NCBI GenBank assembly: GCA_964438735.1
Contig: CAYTLW010000055.1
Coordinates: 1-46,690 of the forward strand
Direction: 5' to 3'
DNA length: 46,690 bases
Source: CAYTLW01 sp964438735
Lineage (GTDB): Bacteria > Myxococcota_A > UBA9042
The position numbers and the translations under genes are program-made. The notes under the pieces are model-generated. The model made no database searches, had not been told where the DNA came from, and worked only from the letters and a program-made list of their open reading frames with translations. Numbering within the stretch: position 1 is the first letter of the stretch; each line of letters begins with the position of its first letter. Shown one piece after another: positions 1 to 7,008 of the stretch.

Positions 1-285
1 GTGCTGGCCGCTGGCGGCGGCGGGGTGGCGTACGCGTTGTCAGCAGGCGAGGGCAAGGACCTGGAGGACATCACGGCGCAGCAGGGCACGACGCAGATCA
101 GCCACGCCGAGGCGATGGACGACAAGGCGCGGATCGAGGGCGACCTGATGGTGCGCGGCGCGGTGCTGGGCGCCGGGCTGGGGCTGACGGCGCTCGGGGT
201 GGTGCTGCTGGCGACGGCGCCGGAGGCTGCCGCGGCGGCGGTCACGACAGACGGGCGCAGCATCGGGCTGGCGTGGAGGTTCTGA
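1..285 (+). CDS. C-terminal part of a membrane-anchored TPR/PEGA-type protein (5' end outside window)
   Basis: The frame is open from the first base, so this is the 3' end of a longer gene; the GTG at base 1 is probably internal. The 94 visible residues contain two hydrophobic Gly/Ala/Leu-rich segments (about residues 1-15 and 52-80) separated by a polar stretch, and end in a glycine-containing tail finishing WRF. From family knowledge, this two-helix layout with a short C-terminal tail is common at the end of TPR or PEGA-domain proteins of Myxococcota; no TPR is visible here, so the assignment is inferred. Its TGA overlaps the ATG of the next gene (TGATG, 283-287), so the two are probably translationally coupled. 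Confidence 0.6.
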   Translation: MLAAGGGGVAYALSAGEGKDLEDITAQQGTTQISHAEAMDDKARIEGDLMVRGAVLGAGLGLTALGVVLLATAPEAAAAAVTTDGRSIGLAWRF

Positions 286-1298
286 TGGCGAGCGCGCGAC
301 GGTCTCGGGGTCTGCTGGTCGCGACGCTTGTCGTCGGGGTGGCCGGTTGTGCGTTGGATGTGAACGAGGACGTGGGCTGGTACGCGTACGCGACGCAGGC
401 GGAGCGATTGGCTGGGCCGGCGGCTGACACGTGGGTGCCGCCCGACGCGGGCTCCACGTCGGCCGGCTGTGCCGGGCTGGCAGAGGGAGCCGCGTGCGGC
501 GGCGGCTCAGGCAAGTGCGAGTCCGGATACTGCGTGCAGGCGGCGGCCCAGGGCCGCAAAATGGTCTACGTGTCCGCCGGCTCCTTCTGGATGGGTTGCA
601 ACAGCGCCAAGGACTCGTCGTGCCAGGACGACGAGAAGCCTCCGCATGAGGTTGTGTTGTCTTCTTACTGGATCGACATGTACGAGGTGACTGTTTCGGA
701 CTGGGGCAAGTGCAAGGCTGCTGGGAAGTGCAGTGACCCGAAGGGCAGCTCTTCGACCTGCAACTGGGGCAAGTCTGGTCGTGATGCGCATCCGATCAAC
801 TGCGTGGACTGGTCCCAGGCGCGGGGTTACTGCCAGTGGCTTGGCGTGGACTACGACCTTCCTACTGAGGCTCAGTGGGAGAAGGCGGCTCGGGGGGGCT
901 GTGAGCACAACGGTGGTGCCTCTGGGTGCCAGAGTGGGATGCGGACGTATCCTTGGGGCGAGGCTTCGCCATCCTGTGACCTTGCGGTGTTCTCCAGCGG
1001 CGGCGCCGGCTGTGGTCAGAACTCGACTTGGGCTGTTGGGTCGAAGCCGAAGGGTGTGAGCCCGTATGGTGCGCATGACATGTCTGGGAACGTGTGGGAG
1101 TGGGTTGTCGACTGGTACGACGAGAAGTACTACGGGAAGTCGCCTAAGAACGATCCAGTGAACAACCAGAGCGCCTCCTCCCGCGTCTATCGTGGTGGCA
1201 GCTGGGGCAGCACCGCTTTCGACCTGCGCTCGGGCAATCGCAGCGACGTCTACCCGGACTTCGACTTCGACTACCTGGGGTTCCGCTGCGCCAGGTAA
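285..1298 (+). CDS. Lipoprotein with formylglycine-generating-enzyme (FGE-sulfatase/C-type lectin) fold
   Basis: The ATG at 285 is preferred over an in-frame GTG at 273. It overlaps the preceding stop, follows GGAGG, and gives a lipoprotein signal peptide with lipobox VAGC (Cys22). After a Cys/Gly-rich linker, residues ~90-337 form an FGE-sulfatase domain, with the family blocks VSAGSFWMG, DMYEVTVSDW, LPTEAQWEKAARGG, YPWGE, DMSGNVWEWVVDWYD, RGGSWG and GFRCAR. In true FGE enzymes the segment after RGGS carries the two copper-binding cysteines; here they are replaced (SWGSTAFD), so sulfatase-activating activity is unlikely. A surface ligand-binding role is inferred. The C-terminal end is discussed separately as a possible DGR variable region. 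The middle of the gene uses more T-ending codons than its neighbours, which may indicate transfer. Confidence 0.85.
   Translation: MASARRSRGLLVATLVVGVAGCALDVNEDVGWYAYATQAERLAGPAADTWVPPDAGSTSAGCAGLAEGAACGGGSGKCESGYCVQAAAQGRKMVYVSAGSFWMGCNSAKDSSCQDDEKPPHEVVLSSYWIDMYEVTVSDWGKCKAAGKCSDPKGSSSTCNWGKSGRDAHPINCVDWSQARGYCQWLGVDYDLPTEAQWEKAARGGCEHNGGASGCQSGMRTYPWGEASPSCDLAVFSSGGAGCGQNSTWAVGSKPKGVSPYGAHDMSGNVWEWVVDWYDEKYYGKSPKNDPVNNQSASSRVYRGGSWGSTAFDLRSGNRSDVYPDFDFDYLGFRCAR
1182..1298 (+). other. Candidate DGR variable region (VR-like 3' end of the FGE-fold gene)
   Basis: These last codons encode RVYRGGSWGSTAF through DYLGFRCAR. In known DGR targets with an FGE/C-type-lectin fold (for example TvpA of Treponema), this segment is the variable repeat, copied from a template repeat rich in AAC codons and mutated only at A. 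Here the residues at the expected variable sites (GGC, AGC, ACC, TTC, GAC, then AGC, GAC, GTC, TAC, then GAC, TTC, GAC, TTC, GAC, TAC) are all NNC codons, as expected from mutated AAC. The framework codons match the family consensus. No template repeat or reverse transcriptase lies in the window, and C-ending codons are common in this genome, so the evidence is suggestive only. Confidence 0.4.
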
Positions 1299-1539
1299 TC
1301 GCTTGAAATCTTATAACTTATTCCTCCTGCACTGGCCTGTCGACCTGGTGTGCAGCGGCACCTCGTGCACGCCGGCTCTGCTCGGGACAACCAGTCCGGG
1401 CTCCAAAGCAGACTCTTGAGTTCGCTTAAGAACTTGCATGCCTCCGCGCATGCGCTACGCATGCCCGCCCGCCGGCGCCAACGAAGGCCCGGCAGGCGAA
1501 GCCGCCGGCCGAGCTGCGCCGGCGTGGGGGCATGTCGCG
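1299..1539 (+). other. Intergenic region with AT-rich start and small inverted repeats
   Basis: This is a 241-bp gap after the FGE-fold gene. It begins with a locally AT-rich stretch (around 1300-1325), unusual for this genome, and contains clustered GCATGC-type palindromes at about 1437-1470, then GC-rich inverted repeats around 1471-1525. I see no convincing gene, promoter or terminator in it. In DGR loci, a sequence and hairpin just 3' of the variable repeat direct cDNA targeting, so the palindromes may be relevant if the DGR idea holds. Confidence 0.4.
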
Positions 1540-2925
1540 ATGCGCGAGCTGCGCGTGCTGACCTTGCATCTGGATCGCCAGACCGGGCTGTTCGACGACC
1601 GGCCTCTGCGTGGCTACCTGCGCTCCGTGGAGACGGCCTTCACCTGGCATCGACCGGCTGCCAGCCCGCCAAGGCCGAAGGCTGCCAGGGACACTGGCGC
1701 CGACGAGGCCGTGCAGTCTCTGCTGCAGGAGGCCAGGACCAGCCTGCGCCTGGGGGAACGAGACAAGGCGCTGGCCAAGGCGCGCGCGGCGCAGCGCCTG
1801 TCCGGCGCCCGGGCCCTGACGCGGGCCAGGCTGGGCGCGCTGCTGCTGACGCTGGACGACAAGGTGGTCGGCGCGAAGTTGCGTGACCAGGCGTTGAGTG
1901 AGCTGGCCGCCCGCGCCCGGTCCGAACCCGACATGCGCGTCGACCATGTCGCTGCGCTCGCCCTGGTGCAGCCGGACGAGGCCCTCGCTGTAGCCCGGGC
2001 GGCCGTCGCCAAGGCAAGCGACGAGTCGGCCTGCGCCTGGGTGGCCCTTGTGGACACGCTGGCCAGCGGCGGCCGACGGCCGGACGCCCGCGCGCTGGCC
2101 GAGCAGATTGTGGGCCGGGCCCCTCGCTGCAAGAGCGCCTGGCTCAGCCTGGGCGGCCTTACGCCCCATCTCGGCGCCGGCGCTGCCACGGCGCTGGCGG
2201 TGGCCAACAGGGCCCTGCGCGAGCTGCCCGATGACATCGACCTGCTGTTCATGAAGGGCAGCGCTCTGCACGGCGCCTGGCGCAACGAAGAGGCCGCAGT
2301 CATCTGGGAGCAGGTGCTGGCCCGCGACCTGCACCATCCCGGCGCCATGGGGTTGCTGGCGACGGCCTATACCCAGCTGGACGAGTCCACCGACGACGCC
2401 TTCATCGCCCGCTTCGAGGCGCGCTTGCGGCGCGACCCCAACGACGTGGTCGCGGCCTACGCCAAGGGCACGATTCACTATTATCGGGGGGAGTTCGCCC
2501 AGGTGCTGCAGGCCCTCGAGCCCCTGCAGGAGGTGGTGCCCGAGGAGCCGCGGGTGTGGTTGTACACGGCCATGGCGCACTTCGAGCTCGGCCGACCCGA
2601 CAAGACCGAAGCCCTGCTGGCCCGCGTGGCGGCCCTGACCCATGACGACCCGGACTACTACTACTGCCGCTCCATCCTCAATCGGGAGCGGGACTTCGAC
2701 CAGAGCCTGGCCGATCTGGAGCGCTTCGAGCGGCTGTCCCGGGGGCGCCTGATCACGACCACCAAGCTCCACAGGGTGCGCCGGACCATCGAGGTGATGC
2801 GCAGCGGCCGCCTGCCGACCTGGTGGGATCTGCTGCCCGGCTGGCTGCGCTGGGGCCTGCCGATCGCCGTTGTCCTGGCGCTGCTGGCGCTCGGCATGAG
2901 GTCGATCAGACGCAGGGGCGCGTGA
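1540..2925 (+). CDS. TPR-repeat protein with C-terminal membrane anchor; N-terminus resembles a truncated HRDC-type DGR accessory protein
   Basis: From the ATG at 1540 the protein has 461 residues. An in-frame ATG at 1438 and a GTG at 1711 are alternative starts; 1540 follows a G-rich stretch and gives a conserved-looking N-terminus. Residues ~1-35 (RVLTLHLDRQTGLFDD and following) resemble the start of HRDC-domain proteins found beside DGR reverse transcriptases, a resemblance recalled rather than searched. Residues ~60-430 are helical TPR-like repeats, with spaced Ala/Leu/Gly pairs, a PNDVVAAYAKGTIHYYRG block and an LYTAMAHFELGRPD block. A single transmembrane helix (LPIAVVLALLALGM) lies at ~437-451, followed by a basic tail, implying inner-membrane anchoring with the TPR domain probably cytoplasmic. 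The specific function is unknown. Confidence 0.7.
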   Translation: MRELRVLTLHLDRQTGLFDDRPLRGYLRSVETAFTWHRPAASPPRPKAARDTGADEAVQSLLQEARTSLRLGERDKALAKARAAQRLSGARALTRARLGALLLTLDDKVVGAKLRDQALSELAARARSEPDMRVDHVAALALVQPDEALAVARAAVAKASDESACAWVALVDTLASGGRRPDARALAEQIVGRAPRCKSAWLSLGGLTPHLGAGAATALAVANRALRELPDDIDLLFMKGSALHGAWRNEEAAVIWEQVLARDLHHPGAMGLLATAYTQLDESTDDAFIARFEARLRRDPNDVVAAYAKGTIHYYRGEFAQVLQALEPLQEVVPEEPRVWLYTAMAHFELGRPDKTEALLARVAALTHDDPDYYYCRSILNRERDFDQSLADLERFERLSRGRLITTTKLHRVRRTIEVMRSGRLPTWWDLLPGWLRWGLPIAVVLALLALGMRSIRRRGA

Positions 2926-2934
2926 CGCACACAT

Positions 2935-3915
2935 TTGTTGACAAATTGGCCGCTGAGGCCGCATGCTGCCAGCAAGCAACTTGAAGGATTGGAAAAACCT
3001 GTCGAGCGTCGCCTGGCCCCAGCTAGGGCCCCCACCAGGCAGACGTACCCGTTTTGGGGAGCCCTGCGCTTGGCCAACTTCGAGCGTCAGTCTGGCCGCG
3101 GTCGCCACCTCCTGGTGCGGCCCGAAGAGCCTTTATGTGCACTGATCGAACGCTGCGCCGCCCGTGAGGGTGGTTTCGCGCCCCTGGTGGTGTTGACCTG
3201 GCAGGGCGGGCGGTTGCCCGTCGACCTGATGGTCGATGTCATCGGGTGGCTCACTGGCGAGGAGAATCGACGCGTCGGCCTGGCCGTCGTCGACCTGCCG
3301 GCCATCCCCATCGAGTGGCTGGTGCGCCTGATGGAGGCGGGACTGTCGCTGCTCGAGGTGACGGTTCCCGCCGCCAGCCGGGATCGATACGACCAGCGGC
3401 TCGGCCGCAAGGACGCCGCCAGCCAGACGGTGTCCTGCCTGCAACAGCTCAGCCGCCTGGCCCGCCATCCCATGGTGACCGGCGGTCGGCACGCCTTCCC
3501 GGCCCTGGAGATCGATCTGCGCGTGCCCATGGGGCGTGGTGCGGCCTCGGAGCCGGAGGCCTGGCTGGCCTTGACCCGTGACTTCTCCCGCTATGGCCAT
3601 CGCATGCGCGTCGAGCTGTGGCCGCGGCGTGGCAGCCATGGACGGGCGCTGCTGCCGCCGTGGCAGCAGATCCGCCGCCTCGTCGTACGTCTGCTCGACC
3701 AGGCACGTGGCAGCTGGTCGCTCGGTCGCGCCAGCGTCGCCCTGGTCGGCGACACCGGCCTGCCCCTATGCCTGTTGAGCGGCACCCCCGAGTACCTGCC
3801 GGCGTTTCGGCTCAAGTCGCTCGACCCGAGCGATGTGACGCCCCGCAATGAGCCGGCTGCGGCCGCTTGCCTGTCCTGTGTCGCCCGCCCGTGGTGTGCG
3901 GCGACCACGATCTAG
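2935..3915 (+). CDS. Radical-SAM/SPASM-like protein lacking the CxxxCxxC motif (possibly truncated by TAG)
   Basis: The longest reading starts at TTG 2935 (326 residues). A TTG at 3070 behind GGGGAG is an alternative start and removes a low-quality N-terminus. The central part (LPAIPIEWLVRLMEAGLSLLEVTV, 3299-3370, then RYDQRLGRKDAAS) reads like the substrate/barrel half of radical SAM proteins, and the end carries a SPASM-like Cys cluster (CLSCVARPWC). The N-terminal iron-sulfur CxxxCxxC motif is absent, so SAM cleavage is not expected. The gene starts 10 nt after the TPR gene and shares a frame with the next gene; the TAG at 3913-3915 is followed by 19 further sense codons with coding-like base composition before the next ATG. 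It may be a partner protein or a decaying gene. No function assigned. Confidence 0.55.
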   Translation: MLTNWPLRPHAASKQLEGLEKPVERRLAPARAPTRQTYPFWGALRLANFERQSGRGRHLLVRPEEPLCALIERCAAREGGFAPLVVLTWQGGRLPVDLMVDVIGWLTGEENRRVGLAVVDLPAIPIEWLVRLMEAGLSLLEVTVPAASRDRYDQRLGRKDAASQTVSCLQQLSRLARHPMVTGGRHAFPALEIDLRVPMGRGAASEPEAWLALTRDFSRYGHRMRVELWPRRGSHGRALLPPWQQIRRLVVRLLDQARGSWSLGRASVALVGDTGLPLCLLSGTPEYLPAFRLKSLDPSDVTPRNEPAAAACLSCVARPWCAATTI

Positions 3916-3972
3916 GCGGCCAATGGACCACTGCTGGCCGCCTGGACGCCACATCTGCGGCCCTACGAGCAG

Positions 3973-5535
3973 ATGCCCAAGCCCCTGGCTGCCCTCGGCC
4001 GCCTGGCGCCACGCGCCGATGCGTCCACCATCGAGGTGGAACATCTCCGGCGCTCGGATCGGTTGGACTACGACAGTTACGCTCGCTGGGTCGCCGACAG
4101 CCACCTCTGGCATACGCCCAGGCCGCGCCGGGTGATGGTGGAGCGCAACCACATGCCCGCGCCCGTGGCCGTGGCGGCCGAGTTTCCCGTTCAACTGATC
4201 CGGCTGCCCGCCGAGCCCGGCGAGTTGGACGCCACCGCCCTCTGCTTCCCACCGCTGTCGTTGATCCGGCTGTCCTCCCAGCTGAGCGACCGAGGGCATC
4301 CCGTGCAGATCCTCGACCTGCAGCCCGAGCTCGCCGACCTTAACGGCGAACGGCTCGGCCACGCCGCCGAACGGATCATCGTCGCCAGCGCCAGCGCCTC
4401 CCCGCCACGGCTGCTGGGCCTGTCGGCCGAGACTCCCGGCGCCATCGCCTTCGCCAGGCAGCTGCTGCAACGCGGTGTGCAGGGCTCGGCGCATACCGTA
4501 CTCGGCGGTCGGGGCCTCGGCGGTGGCGGCGGCGTCGATGCGCTGGAGGCCTGCCACTCCCTGGACTTCGTCATCGAGGGCGAAGGTGAACTGCCGCTGG
4601 CCGCCCTGGCCACCGCGTTGGCGCTGGGCCACGAACCGCGCGCCATCCCGGGCCTCTGTCAGCGCAGCGGCGGCCGGGTCATTCGTCAGCCTGGCGCCTG
4701 GCACGACATGGAGCTGTACGCGCCCCCCGACCTGGCCGGATTCGACTCCAGCATCTACCGCGGCGGCGGCGGACAGGGCCGGCTGGCTTTTGGCGACGAG
4801 CCCTTCGTGCCCTACATGTTCGTCGAGGGCTGCCCCTACCGATGCGCCTTCTGCGGTGACCGCGGCGGCGCCCTGGTGCGCACCCGTCGTCCCGACCTGG
4901 TCCTGAGAGATTGGGAGCAGATGGTCGACCGCCACGACGTGCGCAACCTGCTGGTGCTCAACACCCTGGTCAACGCCAACCCGCCCTACCTGCGCGAGCT
5001 GCTCAGGGTGCTGCTGCCGCGGGGCCTGCCGCTGCGTTGGGCGGACTCCGCCAAGGCCCACCAGCTCGAGTTCGAGGACTTGAAGGCGCTGCGACAGGTG
5101 GGCTGCTTCATGCTCACCTGGGGCATCGACACCGGCTCTCAGCGTCTGAGCAAGCTGGTCCACAAGGGCATCGACCTGGACGAGGCCGCGCAGATCCTGC
5201 GCTGGTCCCATCGGGCCGGCATCCGCAACGTGGTCAACCTGATCCAGGGACTGCCCCACGAGAACGACGCCGACATCGCCAGCACCGAGGCCTGGCTGCG
5301 TCGCAACGCCGCCTCGATCTGGCGTGTGAACGTACATTGCTACCGCTTTCTGCCCTCCTCGCAGCTGTACCAGGAGTCGGCGCGCTACGGCCTGCGCCGC
5401 CGCTCTGGCGAGGACGGGGGCGGCTTCGACGAGGTGGGAGGGCTCCGGTGGCAGGACAAGCTCGTGCAGATCGATCGCTCTCATGAGCGCGTCGCCCGCG
5501 TGGCGTGCGAGTTGGGCCTGGGAGACGGTGTCTGA
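3973..5535 (+). CDS. B12-binding domain radical SAM protein
   Basis: The reading from ATG 3973 gives 520 residues. An ATG at 4153, with GGAG 8 nt upstream, is a better ribosome site and begins just before the cobalamin-binding-type domain (FPVQLIRLP, then LSSQLSDRGHPVQILDLQPEL). Residues ~130-230 continue a Rossmann-like B12 domain. The radical SAM 4Fe-4S motif GCPYRCAFCGD gives Cys287, Cys291 and Cys294. The barrel follows, with GIDTGSQRLSKLVHKG and NLIQGLPHENDADI motifs typical of the family. Such enzymes do methyl transfers or rearrangements on natural products, lipids or peptides; the substrate cannot be read from sequence. The upstream SPASM-like and TPR genes are probable operon partners. 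Confidence 0.8.
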   Translation: MPKPLAALGRLAPRADASTIEVEHLRRSDRLDYDSYARWVADSHLWHTPRPRRVMVERNHMPAPVAVAAEFPVQLIRLPAEPGELDATALCFPPLSLIRLSSQLSDRGHPVQILDLQPELADLNGERLGHAAERIIVASASASPPRLLGLSAETPGAIAFARQLLQRGVQGSAHTVLGGRGLGGGGGVDALEACHSLDFVIEGEGELPLAALATALALGHEPRAIPGLCQRSGGRVIRQPGAWHDMELYAPPDLAGFDSSIYRGGGGQGRLAFGDEPFVPYMFVEGCPYRCAFCGDRGGALVRTRRPDLVLRDWEQMVDRHDVRNLLVLNTLVNANPPYLRELLRVLLPRGLPLRWADSAKAHQLEFEDLKALRQVGCFMLTWGIDTGSQRLSKLVHKGIDLDEAAQILRWSHRAGIRNVVNLIQGLPHENDADIASTEAWLRRNAASIWRVNVHCYRFLPSSQLYQESARYGLRRRSGEDGGGFDEVGGLRWQDKLVQIDRSHERVARVACELGLGDGV

Positions 5536-5605
5536 CGCCGCCTCCGGACAGAGCGCCGAATTCGGCAACGGCCGGGCACCGCAGCAGAGCAATCGGGCAA
5601 AGGGG

Positions 5606-5635
5606 TGCAAAAAACGCACTACGTACTTTTTTGCA
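5606..5635. terminator. Inverted repeat with TGCAAAAAA/TTTTTTGCA arms
   Basis: Arms 5606-5614 and 5627-5635 are perfect complements around a 12-nt loop. It lies 70 bp after the radical SAM gene and could act as a bidirectional terminator, although the U-rich run is inside the stem rather than after it. Confidence 0.4.
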
Positions 5636-5810
5636 TTCACTATGCGTTTCGCCGCGCAGACGGCAGGGCGATCGCACCAAGGGCTGAGTAGCTGAGGACG
5701 ACTCTGGTCGCTCGGCTGTCTCCGTTGCTCCTAATTCGACGGTCCCGAAGTATTTCCCCAGTTTGGCGTCCAAGCCATGTGCCGCTTTGAGACGGTTCGT
5801 CCAGGATGGT

Positions 5811-5914
5811 CGAGGGCGCAAGCCCGACGAGCCGCGAAGCGGCGGTATTCATTAGCCTGGGGCGTAAGCCCCAGGATCTTGGACGTCACCCCATGTGGAG
5901 CCGCGAAGCGGCGG
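5811..5914. repeat. REP-like hairpin cluster
   Basis: Consecutive short palindromes are visible: a GGGCGCAAGCCC hairpin at 5814-5825, a 17-bp GAGCCGCGAAGCGGCGG unit at 5829-5845 repeated exactly at 5898-5914, and between them CCTGGGGCGTAAGCCCCAGG at 5856-5875. The even spacing and perfect stems resemble REP/RAYT-type dispersed repeats; a dispersed status is inferred, since only this cluster is in the window. Confidence 0.6.
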
Positions 5915-5959
5915 CAGGACGTTTCAGCCCAAGACAAACCGCTCGTCGTAGTCCACGCC

Positions 5960-6325
5960 ATGCCGCTCGAGCAACTCAAGGCCGCCTCCGCGGACGCCTC
6001 CGCGGACGCCTCCGCGGACGCCACGCTCAGCAGCGTGACACGCAAGGGCAGCCACTTCCTGTCCTTCCAGGTGGCCGGCAAGAACCCCGCGAGCAACGAC
6101 AGGTTCCGCCTCGATGACGTGGTGCTGCAGTACGAGACGGGCATCAAGGACGAGGTCGCCAAGGTGGCGCTCTCCACCCCTGACGTCAGCGAGACCGAAT
6201 TCCGCGCCCGCCTCAAGCACGCCTGGACCCATATCGCCTTCGCGCACAAGAACAAGGACTTCAAGGTCTACTACCGCGGCAGCCTGAGCATGGGCGTGAC
6301 CATCAAGCGCAAACTGCACAAGTAA
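5960..6325 (+). CDS. Hypothetical protein with N-terminal Ser-Ala-Asp repeat
   Basis: The frame is open from 5777, but the part before 5960 consists of REP-like hairpins, so ATG 5960 is preferred (121 residues). Residues ~8-22 are a low-complexity ASAD repeat encoded by three exact 12-bp units. The rest is a compact, well-formed globular sequence with a SFQVAGKNPASNDRFRLDDV block and a basic C-terminus (VTIKRKLHK). I do not recognise the family. The REP cluster immediately upstream may have replaced the original 5' end, so it could be the tail of a longer gene. Confidence 0.5.
   Translation: MPLEQLKAASADASADASADATLSSVTRKGSHFLSFQVAGKNPASNDRFRLDDVVLQYETGIKDEVAKVALSTPDVSETEFRARLKHAWTHIAFAHKNKDFKVYYRGSLSMGVTIKRKLHK
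5984..6019 (+). repeat. 12-bp tandem repeat, three exact copies
   Basis: The unit GCCTCCGCGGAC occurs three times in tandem (5984-5995, 5996-6007, 6008-6019), encoding Ala-Ser-Ala-Asp in frame. It is short enough to vary by slippage. Confidence 0.85.
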
Positions 6326-6488
6326 GGCTTCGGCCTCAGCGGCGTCTGCGAAGCCCGAGTTGCTGTGATCGGCCAGTTCTCGAACTGATGCTCTGCCGCT
6401 GAATCATCCGGCGTCCACTCGTTCAGGCAAGAAGGTTGGCGGCCCCTGTTGTACGGGGCCTCGGCCGCGGACGGAAACTGGACGTACC

Positions 6489-6704
6489 TGGCACCCTGCC
6501 GACGCCCCCGTAACCCTGACATGGGTTCCCACCCAACCAGTGAAGCACTCTCGCCACGGCCGCCATGCGGCCGGAGGTTGGGGTGAGACGGGAAAATGGC
6601 ACCCTGCCGACGCCCCCGTAACCCTGACATGGGTTCCCACCCAACCAGTGAAGCACTCTCGCCTCGGCCGCCATGCGGCCGGAGGTTGGGGTGAGACGGG
6701 AAAA
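6489..6704. repeat. 108-bp direct tandem duplication
   Basis: Two units, 6489-6596 and 6597-6704, appear identical except for one base (CCACGG versus CCTCGG near 6555 and 6663). Each contains the palindrome GGCCGCCATGCGGCC and ends in GGGAAAA. A degenerate trace of the same end may lie just upstream (6450-6488). The duplication fills most of the 479-bp gap between the small hypothetical gene and tRNA-Pro; no gene is credible there. Confidence 0.9.
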
Positions 6705-6742
6705 CGACGTTTTTCCCGGCGAGGGGGATTCCCAAATCCCCC
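6698..6742. repeat. Two adjacent inverted repeats after the tandem duplication
   Basis: The first has CGGGAAAA/TTTTCCCG arms (about 6698-6718). The second has GGGGGATT (6723-6730) facing AATCCCCC (6735-6742). The first resembles the GGGAAAA/TTTTCCC arms of the palindrome near 30,890, so it may belong to the same dispersed family. Confidence 0.55.
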
Positions 6743-6765
6743 TTGGTGATGAAACCCGACCAAAG

Positions 6766-6801
6766 AAAAGCCCTCCAGGCCAGCCGGCCAGGAGGGCTTT
6801 T
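6766..6801 (-). terminator. Rho-independent terminator downstream of tRNA-Pro
   Basis: Perfect arms AAAGCCCTCC and GGAGGGCTTT flank a short GC-rich centre that can also pair. The U-run forms on the minus strand immediately after tRNA-Pro. The A/T flanks allow it to work in both directions. Confidence 0.8.
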
Positions 6802-6804
6802 CAT

Positions 6805-6881
6805 TGGTCGGGGTGACTGGATTTGAACCAGCGACCCCTTGCTCCCGAAGCAAGTGCGCTACCAGACTGCGCTACACCCCG
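6805..6881 (-). tRNA. tRNA-Pro (CGG)
   Basis: Read on the minus strand, the acceptor CGGGGTG pairs with CACCCCG. The D, anticodon (loop TTCGGGA) and T arms (GGTTCAAATCC) are all canonical, discriminator A is followed by an encoded CCA (6805-6807), and a terminator follows directly. Confidence 0.95.
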
Positions 6882-7008
6882 TCCTTCCCGTCACCGCGGC
6901 ATCTTCCGCACGCCACACGGGCGCCGCCTTCATGCCCAAGGTTGACGGGGCTGTCAAGGACACGGACGCTGGTCAGCCGGCGAATCCTTCGCCCGTGCGA
7001 GGCCAGAC

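Larger units (their letters stand above)
5536..5959. other. Gene-poor spacer with hairpins
   Basis: This is a 424-bp stretch with no gene I can support. It contains an A/T-armed hairpin at 5606-5635 and a cluster of REP-like palindromes at 5811-5914, listed separately. Codon quality of the open frames here is poor. Confidence 0.55.

Noticed and set aside
3913..3915. TAG read as pyrrolysine (readthrough) in the radical SAM pair
   Set aside because: Nothing in the window suggests pyrrolysine use (no pyl genes seen), and simple truncation or two separate genes explain the stop.
5984..6019. 12-bp repeats considered as a CRISPR array
   Set aside because: There are no spacers; the units are directly tandem and in frame with a gene.
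1..6900. A complete DGR with reverse transcriptase and template repeat
   Set aside because: I looked for an adenine-rich copy of 1182-1298 and for a reverse transcriptase with a SQ-type motif; neither is visible in the window. Only the target-like and accessory-like parts are claimed.
6942..6947. TTGACG before the pseudouridine synthase as a -35 box
   Set aside because: No acceptable -10 sequence is at 16-18 bp; probably chance.
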